A stretch of DNA of 64,000 bases from Klebsiella ornithinolytica NBRC 105727 = ATCC 31898. Its GTDB lineage: Bacteria; Pseudomonadota; Gammaproteobacteria; Enterobacterales; Enterobacteriaceae. Positions 9,840 to 18,766 of this stretch are shown piece after piece. The notes below the pieces were generated by a model. That model did not search any database. It was not told the DNA's origin and saw nothing but the letters and a program-made list of their open reading frames with translations. The first letter of the stretch is position 1; each line of letters opens with the position of its first letter. The stretch is from NCBI RefSeq assembly GCF_001598295.1, contig NZ_BCYR01000001.1:842610-906609 (forward strand). Direction: 5' to 3'. The translations under genes were made by a program, and so were the position numbers.

Positions 9840-10468
9840 GTCAGCGTCACCTTCTGGGCAAAGTAGGTTCCCAGCGCCATATCTTCCGGCGGCGCGTCGG
9901 CTTTATCGAGAGACTGGGCAAAAGCCGCCATTTTTTCATTCGGTTCCGGCGTGACCACCTTGACCTTACATGTCGTGCGTAACGCGGCGGGCAAGGTGAC
10001 ATCGCTCGCTTTGTCATAGTGCATATCAACATAATAGGTCGGATCGAATGTCGACAATGTTAGCGTCTGTCCGGCCAGCGGCTGAGGTTTTGCCAGCGGC
10101 AGCGTAAACGTCAGCACCGCCTGGTGACCCTCGCGTTCGAGGCCATAGCCATCAGGTCGATTATCAAACTTCACCCGCTGGCCGTTGTGCCATAGCTCGC
10201 TGAAGTAATGCTGGCCGAGCACATTGGCCATCACCTCTGCCGCCAGTTTTTTCCACACCTCATCCCCTGGCTTTGCGTTCCCCGCATCGTAGAGCAAGTC
10301 TGCCGAAGTGATTTCATCCATCGTCCAGCGCATGTTAAAACCGGTGAGCAGCCCGTTGTCCGCCACGACTTCCGTTTTCAGGCTAATGAAGCTATGCGGG
10401 TGCGCTAGCACACTAAATGATAAAACCATGAAAAATGCCGCACTGGTGCATTGTTTCACTCTCTTCAT
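9830..10468 (-). CDS. zevA: ZevA-like periplasmic DUF1007 metal-binding protein
   Basis: DUF1007 protein of 212 residues with a signal peptide (MKRVKQCTSAAFFMVLSFSV, cut near LAHPHS); it probably acts in the periplasm and hands metal to the adjacent permease. The mature N-terminus starts with His-Pro-His, typical of the family. I chose the ATG at 10466-10468, preceded by GAGGATCGG, over an in-frame ATG 81 bases upstream that would bury the signal peptide. No Zur or other metal-regulator box could be recognised with confidence upstream. Confidence 0.8.
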   Translation of the reverse strand: MKRVKQCTSAAFFMVLSFSVLAHPHSFISLKTEVVADNGLLTGFNMRWTMDEITSADLLYDAGNAKPGDEVWKKLAAEVMANVLGQHYFSELWHNGQRVKFDNRPDGYGLEREGHQAVLTFTLPLAKPQPLAGQTLTLSTFDPTYYVDMHYDKASDVTLPAALRTTCKVKVVTPEPNEKMAAFAQSLDKADAPPEDMALGTYFAQKVTLTCP

Positions 10469-10592
10469 CCGATCCTCACGTGAAAAATTCTGTGAACTTA
10501 GCCAGCAATCCTGACGTAAAGGCGCCGAACTGCCCTGATCTCCATTCATCCATTAGCTATTCTTAGCAAAAACCCTAACTGGAACTCACCAG

Positions 10593-11870
10593 ATGATGAC
10601 CGTCATTGAACCACCATCTGCGCTTTCCAGTCCACAGCGCCGTAGTCAGGTACTGCTGATGTTTTATCTGCCCGGGCAGCCAGTGACGCCAGAACAGCTT
10701 AGCCACATCAACCAGGTTGATGAGTCAACGGCCCGGCAGGATATCGCAGAGACCGCACGCGAAATTCAGCGTTACCACCGACTGACGCTTTCGTCACAGG
10801 TGGACGGCAGCTACCGGATTGAAGGTGCTGTCATCGATCAACGACTGTGTCTGCTGCACGGCCTGCGGCGGGCATTACGTTTATGTCCGCATTTTATTGC
10901 CCACCATTTTACGCCGGCATTAAAAACGCAGCTTAAACTACAGGGCATTGCGCGGACGCTGTATGACGACACCAACCTGCAGGCGCTGGTCAACCGCTGC
11001 TCGCGGATGCTCAACCGGCAGTTTGACTGTCGCGATGTTCATTTCCTGCGTCTGTATCTGCAATATTGCCTGCTGCAGCATCATCTTGGACTGACCCCGG
11101 ATTTTACCCATGAGCAGCAGCGCTGGACGCAACAAGCGGCGGAGTTCGCTCTCGCCCAGGAGATCGTTCGCCACTGGCAACGCCGGGTCGCCAGCACGCC
11201 GCACGCGGGCGAACAGCTGTTCCTGACGCTGCTCTTTATGTTGTTGAAAACGCCCGATCCCATCCGCGACGGCCATCACCAGGACCGGCGGTTACACCTG
11301 GCAATCGACCGCTTAATTCATCGCTTCCAGGATCTGGCGGGTCGGCCGTTCAGCGATGACCAGGGACTGAGCGATCAGCTTTATATTCATCTGTCGCAGG
11401 CGCTCAATCGCAGCGTGTTCGCCATCGGTATTGATAACGCCCTGCCGGAAGAGATTAGTCGTCTCTACCCGCGGCTGATGCGCACGACCCTGGCCGCGCT
11501 ACGCGAGTTTGAAGCGACCTACGAGATTACGTTTAATCAGGAAGAGGTGGGGCTGATTGCGGTGATTTTCGGCGCATGGCTGATGCAAAAAAGCGACCTG
11601 CATGAAAAGCAGGTCGTGCTGCTTACCCACGATAATCCCGTTCTTGAACAGGCGCTGGAACTCCAGCTGCGCGAACTGACGCTGCTGCCGCTGAATATCA
11701 AATATCAAAGCGTGCAGGCTTTTGAGAAGGAAGGCGCCCCCAAAGGCGTGGCGCTGGTCGTCACACCGTACGCCACCGCATTACCGCTGTTCTCACCGCC
11801 GCTGTTTCACACTGAAGAGATGTTCAGCGATCACCAGCGGCAGCATATTTGCAAAATGCTGGAGGATTAG
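10593..11870 (+). CDS. csiE: Stationary-phase inducible PRD-domain protein CsiE
   Basis: 425 residues (E. coli CsiE 426). Its central and C-terminal parts resemble the PTS regulation domain seen in antiterminators such as BglG, but no RNA-binding domain is evident and the molecular role is unknown. In E. coli expression is sigma-S dependent and cAMP-CRP stimulated. A half-site TGTGA at about 10490 is the only CRP-like match seen here and is weak. The ATGATG start leaves two choices three bases apart. The 3' end overlaps the hcaT stop by four bases. Confidence 0.92.
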   Translation: MMTVIEPPSALSSPQRRSQVLLMFYLPGQPVTPEQLSHINQVDESTARQDIAETAREIQRYHRLTLSSQVDGSYRIEGAVIDQRLCLLHGLRRALRLCPHFIAHHFTPALKTQLKLQGIARTLYDDTNLQALVNRCSRMLNRQFDCRDVHFLRLYLQYCLLQHHLGLTPDFTHEQQRWTQQAAEFALAQEIVRHWQRRVASTPHAGEQLFLTLLFMLLKTPDPIRDGHHQDRRLHLAIDRLIHRFQDLAGRPFSDDQGLSDQLYIHLSQALNRSVFAIGIDNALPEEISRLYPRLMRTTLAALREFEATYEITFNQEEVGLIAVIFGAWLMQKSDLHEKQVVLLTHDNPVLEQALELQLRELTLLPLNIKYQSVQAFEKEGAPKGVALVVTPYATALPLFSPPLFHTEEMFSDHQRQHICKMLED

Positions 11871-13000
11871 GCAACCGCTTTCGGCCGCAGCACCAGCGCC
11901 GGGAGGGCCACCAGCGCCATCACCCAGAATACGCCCTGATGCAGGTGCTGATAGAGGAAGCCGGCGAAAACCGTCATCACCGCAATACTGCCGCCCATCG
12001 CCACGGCAGAATAGACCGCCTGCAAGCGTATCACTTCGCTGCCCTGGCGCGCGGAGATATAGCGCATCGCCGCCAGGTGGCACACCGTAAAGGTGCCGCA
12101 GTGCAAAATCTGGGTGACGATCAGCCACGGAAGAGCCGTGGTTGCGCCCATCAGCGTCCAGCGAATCAGACCGCACACGGCCGAAAGCAGCAGCAGCTCC
12201 CGGGCGCTGAAGCGACTGAATACTTTTTTACTCAGTGCAAAGATAACCACTTCCGCCACCACGCCCAATGACCATAAATAGCCCACGGCAGAGGCAGAGT
12301 AACCGGCTTCCTGCCAGTAAATCGCGCTGAAGCCGTAGTAGGCGGCGTGCGCGCCCTGGAGCAGACAGACGCAGGCGAGAAAGCGCCAGCTTTGCCGTAT
12401 CAGCGACAGCCAGGCCGCTACTCCCGCCCCTTCCTGATGACGAGACTCCCCTTGCGGCATCACCGAGGGTTTCAGCAGCATCCCCAGCAGCATAGAGGCA
12501 ACGCCGAGGCTGAGCAGCAGCAGAATCGCCCGATAGTCAAACAGGCTGACCAGTTTACCGGTAAGCGCCGAGCCGATAACAAACGCCACAGACCCCCACA
12601 GACGCACGCGCCCGTAGTCCATGGTTATCTGTTTTTGCCAGGTGTTGGCCAGCGCATCGGTCAACGGCACCAGCGGAGAGAAAAAGAGGTTGAACCCCAC
12701 GATCACCACCGCCAGCCAGGCAACGTGGTTTCCGGCCCAAAAGGCCAGGGCAAACAACAGCACCAGTAGCGCGAGGATACGCAGAGCGGAAATCAGCCGC
12801 GCGGGATCGCTGACCCGCGGCGCGATGAGCAGGCTCCCCAGGAAACGGGCCACCAGCCCCGCGCCCAACAGCATACCGATGGTTTCCGGCGTTAAGCCGG
12901 TTCCCGCCAGCCAGACGCTCCAGAATGGCAGAAAAATGCCGTAGCTGAAAAAATAGGTGAAGTAACTAAGCGCCAACCAGCGCGTGGAGTGCAAGACCAT
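11867..13000 (-). CDS. hcaT: MFS transporter HcaT (putative 3-phenylpropionate permease)
   Basis: Major facilitator of 377 residues (E. coli 379) with twelve predicted membrane spans, from YFTYFFSYGIFLPFWSVW near the N-terminus to VFWVMALVALPALVLR at the end. In E. coli it is proposed to import phenylpropionate for the hca dioxygenase pathway. The start is the ATG at 12998-13000 (MVLHSTRW) behind GGGAGGGAATC. The hcaR and hcaEFCBD genes expected upstream are absent, so the transporter is orphaned and its substrate is uncertain here. Confidence 0.9.
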   Translation of the reverse strand: MVLHSTRWLALSYFTYFFSYGIFLPFWSVWLAGTGLTPETIGMLLGAGLVARFLGSLLIAPRVSDPARLISALRILALLVLLFALAFWAGNHVAWLAVVIVGFNLFFSPLVPLTDALANTWQKQITMDYGRVRLWGSVAFVIGSALTGKLVSLFDYRAILLLLSLGVASMLLGMLLKPSVMPQGESRHQEGAGVAAWLSLIRQSWRFLACVCLLQGAHAAYYGFSAIYWQEAGYSASAVGYLWSLGVVAEVVIFALSKKVFSRFSARELLLLSAVCGLIRWTLMGATTALPWLIVTQILHCGTFTVCHLAAMRYISARQGSEVIRLQAVYSAVAMGGSIAVMTVFAGFLYQHLHQGVFWVMALVALPALVLRPKAVA

Positions 13001-13062
13001 GATTCCCTCCCGAATGGAGTCGATAGTCTGGCGATAAAGCATGAATGCCGCAAGGTGAAGTT

Positions 13063-13086
13063 GACCTGCCCGCTTCCGGGCAGGTC
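13063..13086 (-). terminator. Terminator hairpin after yphB
   Basis: GACCTGCCCG-CTTC-CGGGCAGGTC is a perfect 10-bp stem 3' of yphB and upstream of hcaT. The following T run on the minus strand is poor, so it may be a weak terminator or an mRNA-stabilising 3' end. Confidence 0.6.
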
Positions 13087-13090
13087 GGGC

Positions 13091-13972
13091 TTAAAGCGGA
13101 CGAACATTCAGCACCATTTTTTGCCGCAGGCTTTCACCGCGTGCCAGCACGGTTAGCTGGCCAAATCCCGGACGATGATGATCGTCAGGCGCGTGGCTCA
13201 TCGGCTCAAAACAGAAGAAATCAAATTTATAGCCTTGATCAAACGCCGGATCGGACACAAAAACAAAATAGCATGGCGCCGGCGGTTCGGTGGTCATAGA
13301 GAGCTGGTACCCCAGTTCCGGTTGCCGGATCGTCGCGATGCCATCCCAGCCGGAGAACCCATTATTCACCCAGTGCCCGGGGAGTGGCGCAGACTGATTG
13401 AAATCCAGTTCCTGCGGCAAACTCTCCTGATACTCCCCGGTAAGCCACTGTTCTTTCTCCAGCCAGTAGCCCGTGGCCCGCGCCTGCACCCGCGTTTCCT
13501 GTGACAGCGGTAGATAGGGATGCCAGCCCAGGCCAAACGGCAGCGCGTCGCCATCATTCGTCACACGCAGTTCCATCTCCACGCCGCTTTCGCTTAGGGT
13601 AAAGCGCTGCTGCGCGGTGTAATGATAGAGCCCCTGGCGATGAACATACTCTAGCGTGAGGTGCGTGGGAGATTGATCCATACAGCGCCAGCTATTCAAC
13701 CAGCCATCGCCGTGAAGATAGTGGCTATCCCACTCGACGTTTGGCGCCAGCCGATGCTCCCCAGCCGGCGAAGAAAACTGATTGCCACTCACCCGGTTGC
13801 CAAACGGCACCAGTGGAAAGCAAGAGGACTCCACCGCCACCCCGCTATTCAGCCCAGGGCGCAGCAGCGGGAGTGTTTTCCCCTGATGCTGCCACCATAA
13901 CCCCTCGATCGCGCCGCCGCGCTCCGCAACCTGCAGCCTTACCCGATCGTTATCCAGTGTAAAAAGCGTCAT
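13091..13972 (-). CDS. yphB: Aldose 1-epimerase-like protein YphB
   Basis: Galactose-mutarotase-like beta-sandwich protein of 293 residues (E. coli YphB 290). Conserved blocks are FPLVPFGNRVSGNQF, WDSHYLHGDGWLNSW and FGLGWHPYLP (histidines that bind the sugar ring), and SDPAFDQGYKFDFFCFEPMSHAPD near the C-terminus. It would interconvert anomers of an unknown aldose. The second of two tandem ATGs (13970-13972) is better spaced from AAGGAG, so I start there. It is the last gene of the yphGFEDCB operon, nine bases after yphC. Confidence 0.9.
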   Translation of the reverse strand: MTLFTLDNDRVRLQVAERGGAIEGLWWQHQGKTLPLLRPGLNSGVAVESSCFPLVPFGNRVSGNQFSSPAGEHRLAPNVEWDSHYLHGDGWLNSWRCMDQSPTHLTLEYVHRQGLYHYTAQQRFTLSESGVEMELRVTNDGDALPFGLGWHPYLPLSQETRVQARATGYWLEKEQWLTGEYQESLPQELDFNQSAPLPGHWVNNGFSGWDGIATIRQPELGYQLSMTTEPPAPCYFVFVSDPAFDQGYKFDFFCFEPMSHAPDDHHRPGFGQLTVLARGESLRQKMVLNVRPL

Positions 13973-13981
13973 CATGGCTCC

Positions 13982-15043
13982 TTAATCGGGGAAATTAATC
14001 ACCACTTTGCCGCATTTACCGCTGGCCATCAGCGCGTAGGCTTCCCCCGCCTGGGCAAGCGAAAAACGATGGGTAATCGCGCTATGCGGCCACAGTTTCC
14101 AGTCGGTCAGATCGCGGGCGCACTTCTCCATATGGAACAAACTGGTCACCCAGGAGCCAATAATACGCCGCTGGTGGTGCATCAGATCGGCGCTCACCTC
14201 GAACTCAACCTTCCCGGTTTCACCGATGTACACCACTCTTCCCCAATCCGCCGTAGACTGCAATGCCAGCAAACGCCCTGCGGCATTACCAGAACAATCC
14301 AGCGCCACATCCGCGCCGCCGTGCGTCAATTCGGCAATCCGCGCCGGGAGGTTCTCCGTTGTCGCCAGGAAGCCGTTATCCATCACCCCCAGCTGTTTCG
14401 CCGTCGCCAGACGCTCCGGCAACATATCGACGCCAATCACGCGTTTTGCACCGCGTCCTTTCGCCAGCATCATCGCCATCATGCCAACGGGCCCTAACCC
14501 GACAACCAGAACGTTGTCACTGCCGGAAACCTCGCCGCGCAAAATGCCTTCATAGGCGGTTCCTACCCCGCAGCTAATAAACGCGCCATCTTCATAGCTC
14601 AGTGCGTCCGGCAGATGAATAAGGTCTTTTTCCTCCGCCAGTAAATATTCTGCATGGCCGCCATCGCGCTGCCAGCCATAGGCCGCTTTGCCCTCTCCGG
14701 TGCAGGAGATAGGAAAACCACGGCGGCAGTTGGAGCAAAAACCGCAGCCGGAAATATGGTAAACCAGCACTCGGTCCCCTGCTTTAAAGTGTCGGCATCC
14801 GGCCCCGGTCTCTATAATTTGCCCACAAGGTTCATGGCCATTAATAAAGCCTTGATACAACGGCTTATCCGGCGCGGCGGCGGTACCACGATGCTGATGA
14901 TAAATATAATGGACATCGCTGCCGCATATTCCTGAGGACTTCATTTTAATCAACACCTGGTTAATCCCCGGCGTTGGTACGGGAACTTCGCGTAGCTCTA
15001 CGCTTGAGTTGCCCGGTAAAAAAGCAGCCAACATTGTTTTCAT
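13982..15043 (-). CDS. yphC: Zinc-dependent medium-chain alcohol dehydrogenase YphC
   Basis: MDR-family NAD(P)-dependent dehydrogenase of 353 residues (as in E. coli). The catalytic zinc site is Cys40, His70, Glu71 (GICGSD, GHEPCG); the structural zinc is held by Cys100, 103, 106 and 114 (CGFCSNC...SC). The Rossmann motif is GLGPVG near residue 176. A polyol or sugar hydroxyl is the likely substrate, but which is unknown. AGAGGGAATT precedes the ATG at 15041-15043. It sits between an ABC permease and an epimerase, hence a sugar pathway role. Confidence 0.9.
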   Translation of the reverse strand: MKTMLAAFLPGNSSVELREVPVPTPGINQVLIKMKSSGICGSDVHYIYHQHRGTAAAPDKPLYQGFINGHEPCGQIIETGAGCRHFKAGDRVLVYHISGCGFCSNCRRGFPISCTGEGKAAYGWQRDGGHAEYLLAEEKDLIHLPDALSYEDGAFISCGVGTAYEGILRGEVSGSDNVLVVGLGPVGMMAMMLAKGRGAKRVIGVDMLPERLATAKQLGVMDNGFLATTENLPARIAELTHGGADVALDCSGNAAGRLLALQSTADWGRVVYIGETGKVEFEVSADLMHHQRRIIGSWVTSLFHMEKCARDLTDWKLWPHSAITHRFSLAQAGEAYALMASGKCGKVVINFPD

Positions 15044-15069
15044 AATTCCCTCTAACAAATTGATGAATA

Positions 15070-16068
15070 TTAATGTTTATGTTTACTGTTGCGCTGGGTC
15101 AGTAATATATTTGCCAGAACAGCAACCACGATAATTAATCCGCGAACGACCTGCTGGAAGAATGAGTTAATACCCAGAAGCACCAGTCCATTGCCAATAA
15201 GGGTAATCACCAGCACGCCTAATAAGGTGCCAAATAGCGAACCGCGGCCGCCGGACAGTGCGGTACCACCGACCACCACCGCGGCGATAACATCAAACTC
15301 GAGGCCGTTGGCAGCCCCCGCATTGCCCGAACCAAGACGCGCCGCCAGCAGAATACCGGTAATCGCCGCCAGCAATCCTGAAAGCGTAAAAATCAAAATA
15401 CGCACCCGCTTAACGTTAATCCCGCAGAGCTGCGCCGCCGTTGCGTTGCCCCCGGTGGCAAACACGGAACGGCCAAAGGCGGTTTTGCGGCTGATAAACA
15501 CAAAGATGACGAACAGAATCAGCATAATTAATGCCGAAACGGGTATGCCAAAGAGCTGCCCACCGAGCCAGTCCAGCACCTCATTTTCATCGATGGGAAC
15601 CGGTAGGGCGTTGGTCATGAAGAGCCCCATGCCACGCAATGCACTCCATAAACCTAAGGTTGCGACAAAGCTCGGCACGTTGAATACGCCTCGCAACACG
15701 CCAGCGAGAGTCCCCAACGCAGCACCGAGGATTAACACCAGCAGGCAGGCAAGACTAAGCGGAACCTGAAACTGCAGCAGAAAGGCGAGGCAGACGGAGA
15801 TAAACGCCACCATCGGACCGACGCTGACATCAATCTCGCCGGAGATAATAATCAGCGTCATCGCCCATGCGGCAATACCAATCGTTGCCGCATCGCGCAG
15901 CACGTTCATTTGATTGTTTAAAGAAATAAATCCCGGCGCGTTAAATGAAAACACCAGATATAAAATAGCGATCACCACCAGCAGGCCAATTTCATTAATA
16001 TGACGGCTGATAAACTGCTTGGGTGTGGCACTTTTGCCTTGCGGCAGCGTTAATGATGAGGCAGACAT
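15070..16068 (-). CDS. yphD: Ribose-type ABC sugar permease YphD
   Basis: Inner-membrane permease of 332 residues in the RbsC/XylH family, with about nine to ten spans. The cytoplasmic coupling segment GGTALSGGRGSLFGTLLG and the preceding NGLEFDVIAAVV block are typical of the family. It lies 27 bases after the ATPase gene yphE, and the two would assemble as a homodimeric permease with a YphE ATPase. Substrate unknown. Confidence 0.93.
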   Translation of the reverse strand: MSASSLTLPQGKSATPKQFISRHINEIGLLVVIAILYLVFSFNAPGFISLNNQMNVLRDAATIGIAAWAMTLIIISGEIDVSVGPMVAFISVCLAFLLQFQVPLSLACLLVLILGAALGTLAGVLRGVFNVPSFVATLGLWSALRGMGLFMTNALPVPIDENEVLDWLGGQLFGIPVSALIMLILFVIFVFISRKTAFGRSVFATGGNATAAQLCGINVKRVRILIFTLSGLLAAITGILLAARLGSGNAGAANGLEFDVIAAVVVGGTALSGGRGSLFGTLLGVLVITLIGNGLVLLGINSFFQQVVRGLIIVVAVLANILLTQRNSKHKH

Positions 16069-16095
16069 CTGTTAATTCCTCAATAAACGTAATGG

Positions 16096-17610
16096 CTAAT
16101 GCATGGATAAAATTGCCGACATTAATTCATCGACATTTACGGGGGCTAAAAGCTCACGGGTAAATTCACCGTTTTGCAGCAGCAAAATACGATCGCAGAC
16201 CAAGGGCAGTTCCTCTATTTCACTGGAAATGAATACAACGCTTTTTCCTTCAGCGGCGAGCTCCCTCACAATTCGATAAATCTGCTGCTTGGCTTCGATA
16301 TCAACCCCGCGCGTAGGCTCATCAAGAAGTAAAATGTCACTTTCGGCATAAACCCAGCGGCCAATCACCACTTTTTGCTGGTTCCCCCCCGATAGCGTCC
16401 CGATAGCAGTCTCTGTATTTGCCGCCTTGACCGTCATTCGGTTCATGACCGCGGCAGTTAACTGCTGAATCCGCTGCCAGTTCAGGACGCCACGGCGGCT
16501 AACTTTGTGCCGGTTGGTCATCACCGTATTTTCATCCACGCCCAGCAGCGGAATGATGCCCGCTTCCTTACGGTTTTCCGGGGTATAGCCCACGCCACTC
16601 TTGAGCATCGAGGTATACCGTGGACGCGAAATGCGCACACCATTGAGCGTGATCTCCCCCTCAGCAAACGTTTCTAAGCCGATGATGGCCTTAAGTAGTT
16701 CACTACGACCCGATCCCAGCAGCCCGGCAATACCCAGCACTTCGCCACGGTGCAGGGTAAAATTAATCTGCTGAAGCTTAGGGGGATGGCGTAGCCGGGC
16801 CACCTGGAGTACCGGGGTTGTCAGGGCGATTTCAGATTTCACCCGCGGTAGATCGATGTGCTCCCTTCCTAACATCAGCGACACGATTTCCTGGGTTGTC
16901 GTCCTCTCCAGAGTGACATCACCTGCCACCTGGCCATCGCGCATAATGGTGGCGCAAGAGGCGATACGGCGTATCTCCTCCATTCGATGACTGACATAAA
17001 TCACGGCAACGCCCAGAGCTGACATTTTCTTTACCGCGTTAATCACCAGTTCGACCTCCGCATTCGCCAGTGAACTGGTCGGCTCATCAAGAATCACCAC
17101 CTGAGGTTGACCTTTCATCACACGGGCGATTTCTACCAGCTGCTTTTGTGCCGGACTAAGCGTGTCGACCAGCGCATCTGGCGGGACATCAACCCCAAGA
17201 GAGGCAAGAGCCTCTGTGGCCTGGCGGGCCATGGCGTTTTTGTCGATCGTGCCATTGCGACGCGGCCACTGACCAAGACAGAGGTTCTCCGCCACCGTTA
17301 GCCCCTCGACCAGGCTTAACTCCTGGTATACGGCTCTGACGCCCAGCTCCGCAGCCCGGCGGGTTAGCGTTGCATCGTTCCCTTCAAGACGGGTCCCGGC
17401 CAGCCAAACCTCGCCGCTATCGGGACTTTCGCTTCCGGTCAGCATGCGAATTAAGGTGGACTTACCCGCGCCATTTTTCCCCAGTAGCGCCCGAACTTCG
17501 CCTTTTGACAGGGTAAAATCAACGTTATCCAGGGCGACGACGCCGGGATAGCGCTTATTTCCCCTCAGGATCTGCGCCACCGGCACCGCCGTTTTTTCTG
17601 TTGCCGTCAT
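16096..17610 (-). CDS. yphE: Ribose-type ABC sugar ATPase (two ABC cassettes) YphE
   Basis: 504 residues, two fused ABC domains as in RbsA/MglA/XylG. The first cassette (about 10-240) has Walker A GKNGAGKST, signature LSPAQKQLVEIARV and Walker B VVILDEPTSS. The second (about 260-500) has a degenerate P loop (LLGSGRSELLKAI), signature LSGGNQQKV and LLLDEPTRGVD. The uneven pair is normal for this family. GAGGTAAAG precedes the ATG. Confidence 0.94.
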   Translation of the reverse strand: MTATEKTAVPVAQILRGNKRYPGVVALDNVDFTLSKGEVRALLGKNGAGKSTLIRMLTGSESPDSGEVWLAGTRLEGNDATLTRRAAELGVRAVYQELSLVEGLTVAENLCLGQWPRRNGTIDKNAMARQATEALASLGVDVPPDALVDTLSPAQKQLVEIARVMKGQPQVVILDEPTSSLANAEVELVINAVKKMSALGVAVIYVSHRMEEIRRIASCATIMRDGQVAGDVTLERTTTQEIVSLMLGREHIDLPRVKSEIALTTPVLQVARLRHPPKLQQINFTLHRGEVLGIAGLLGSGRSELLKAIIGLETFAEGEITLNGVRISRPRYTSMLKSGVGYTPENRKEAGIIPLLGVDENTVMTNRHKVSRRGVLNWQRIQQLTAAVMNRMTVKAANTETAIGTLSGGNQQKVVIGRWVYAESDILLLDEPTRGVDIEAKQQIYRIVRELAAEGKSVVFISSEIEELPLVCDRILLLQNGEFTRELLAPVNVDELMSAILSMH

Positions 17611-17642
17611 CGAGTCTTTACCTCAGTTATTCGACAGGGGAA

Positions 17643-18626
17643 TTAAGGCAAGCCATCGACATGCGTAGCCAGCCACTGCTTACCGTCTTCAGATTTGGTA
17701 TAGGTATCGATAGCAACAGGGATAATTTTATTGGCTGGCGGAGTTTTATTAATCACATTCAGGGTTTGCGCGAAAACGGCGTTACCCATTTTCTTGCCGG
17801 AAATATCCACCACCGCTTTTAGTACCTGATAGCTGTTTAACTCCTGGGCTATTTCCGTGGTCATATCAGAGCCAAATACGGCGATTTTCCCGACCTTATT
17901 TTGGTTGCGGACCGCTTTTACCGCCCCCAGCGTTGCCCCTCCAGACTCTCCCATAATGGCGTCCAGATCAGGCGAGGAGATAATCAGTTTCTCACCAACT
18001 GAAATAGCCTTATCCAGAACGGTTCCCTCCTGATTCGCAACAATCTGCATATCCGGAACTCGCGCCTTCAGCGCGGCTTCAAAACCTTTGCGCCGCTGTA
18101 CGCATACTTCAAATGCTTCACAGTTGATGACCGCAATTTTCGGTGCGCTAATATTGTTGGCAATAAAATAATCTGCCGCCGCCTCGCCAAGCTTTTTACC
18201 GAACTCAAGTGGGTCGCCAACCAGGTAGGCAGAGACATATTTGTCGACACCTTTCTCATTAATACAGGTGTTGTAGCAAATCACCGGAATACCGGCTTCA
18301 TTAGCCCGACGCACCGCGCGGCTACTGCCATTTTCTGAAACGGCGGAAAGAATGATGGCATCCACGTTACGCGCGACCAGCGTATCGATAAATGAACTCT
18401 CTTTAGAAATATCGCCTTGCGCGTTGGTTTCAATCAGCTGAATTTTCGCATCGGTGCTTTTGGCTGCATCCTGAACCCCTTGCCGTACCCCGGCGTAATA
18501 GCCCTGGGTATCAAGGTAGATAGCACCAACGGTGATATCCTTTGTCGCGCTATAGACGGGGAGTGAAATACTCAACGACGTTAACAGTAAACATAAAAAA
18601 CATGAGACTGCCTTACTTTTAGACAT
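17643..18626 (-). CDS. yphF: Periplasmic sugar-binding protein YphF
   Basis: Type I periplasmic binding protein of 327 residues, the receptor of the YphDEF importer. A Sec signal peptide (MSKSKAVSCFLCLLLTSLSI onward) is cut near PVYSA. The sugar-binding LacI-like fold begins DITVGAIYLD and keeps ILSAVSENGSSRAV. Cysteines in CYNTC and in NCEAFEVC could form disulfides in the periplasm. I took the ATG at 18624-18626 behind CAGGAGGCACGT; a longer frame upstream is rejected. A strong hairpin separates it from yphG. Confidence 0.92.
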   Translation of the reverse strand: MSKSKAVSCFLCLLLTSLSISLPVYSATKDITVGAIYLDTQGYYAGVRQGVQDAAKSTDAKIQLIETNAQGDISKESSFIDTLVARNVDAIILSAVSENGSSRAVRRANEAGIPVICYNTCINEKGVDKYVSAYLVGDPLEFGKKLGEAAADYFIANNISAPKIAVINCEAFEVCVQRRKGFEAALKARVPDMQIVANQEGTVLDKAISVGEKLIISSPDLDAIMGESGGATLGAVKAVRNQNKVGKIAVFGSDMTTEIAQELNSYQVLKAVVDISGKKMGNAVFAQTLNVINKTPPANKIIPVAIDTYTKSEDGKQWLATHVDGLP

Positions 18627-18666
18627 ACGTGCCTCCTGTAGGGTCAGGCATTTATTGTTGTTTGGA

Positions 18667-18694
18667 TTCTGCGGCATTCGGGCCTGCCGCAGAA
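18667..18694 (-). promoter_or_regulatory. Intercistronic hairpin between yphG and yphF
   Basis: TTCTGCGGCA and TGCCGCAGAA form a perfect 10-bp stem with an 8-base loop in the 140-base yphG-yphF gap. Without a T run it may stabilise the yphF part of the transcript or partly attenuate it, giving more or less binding protein relative to YphG. Confidence 0.5.
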
Positions 18695-18766
18695 CGATTT
18701 CACATATTCTAAACATCTCGAGAGGCGCGGCGGGTCAGACCGCTCAAAAATTACAGTAAACGCTCT

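Noticed and set aside
10480..10500. CRP-like half-site TGTGA upstream of csiE
   Set aside because: The second half (TCACA) is not recognisable; too weak to list as a site.
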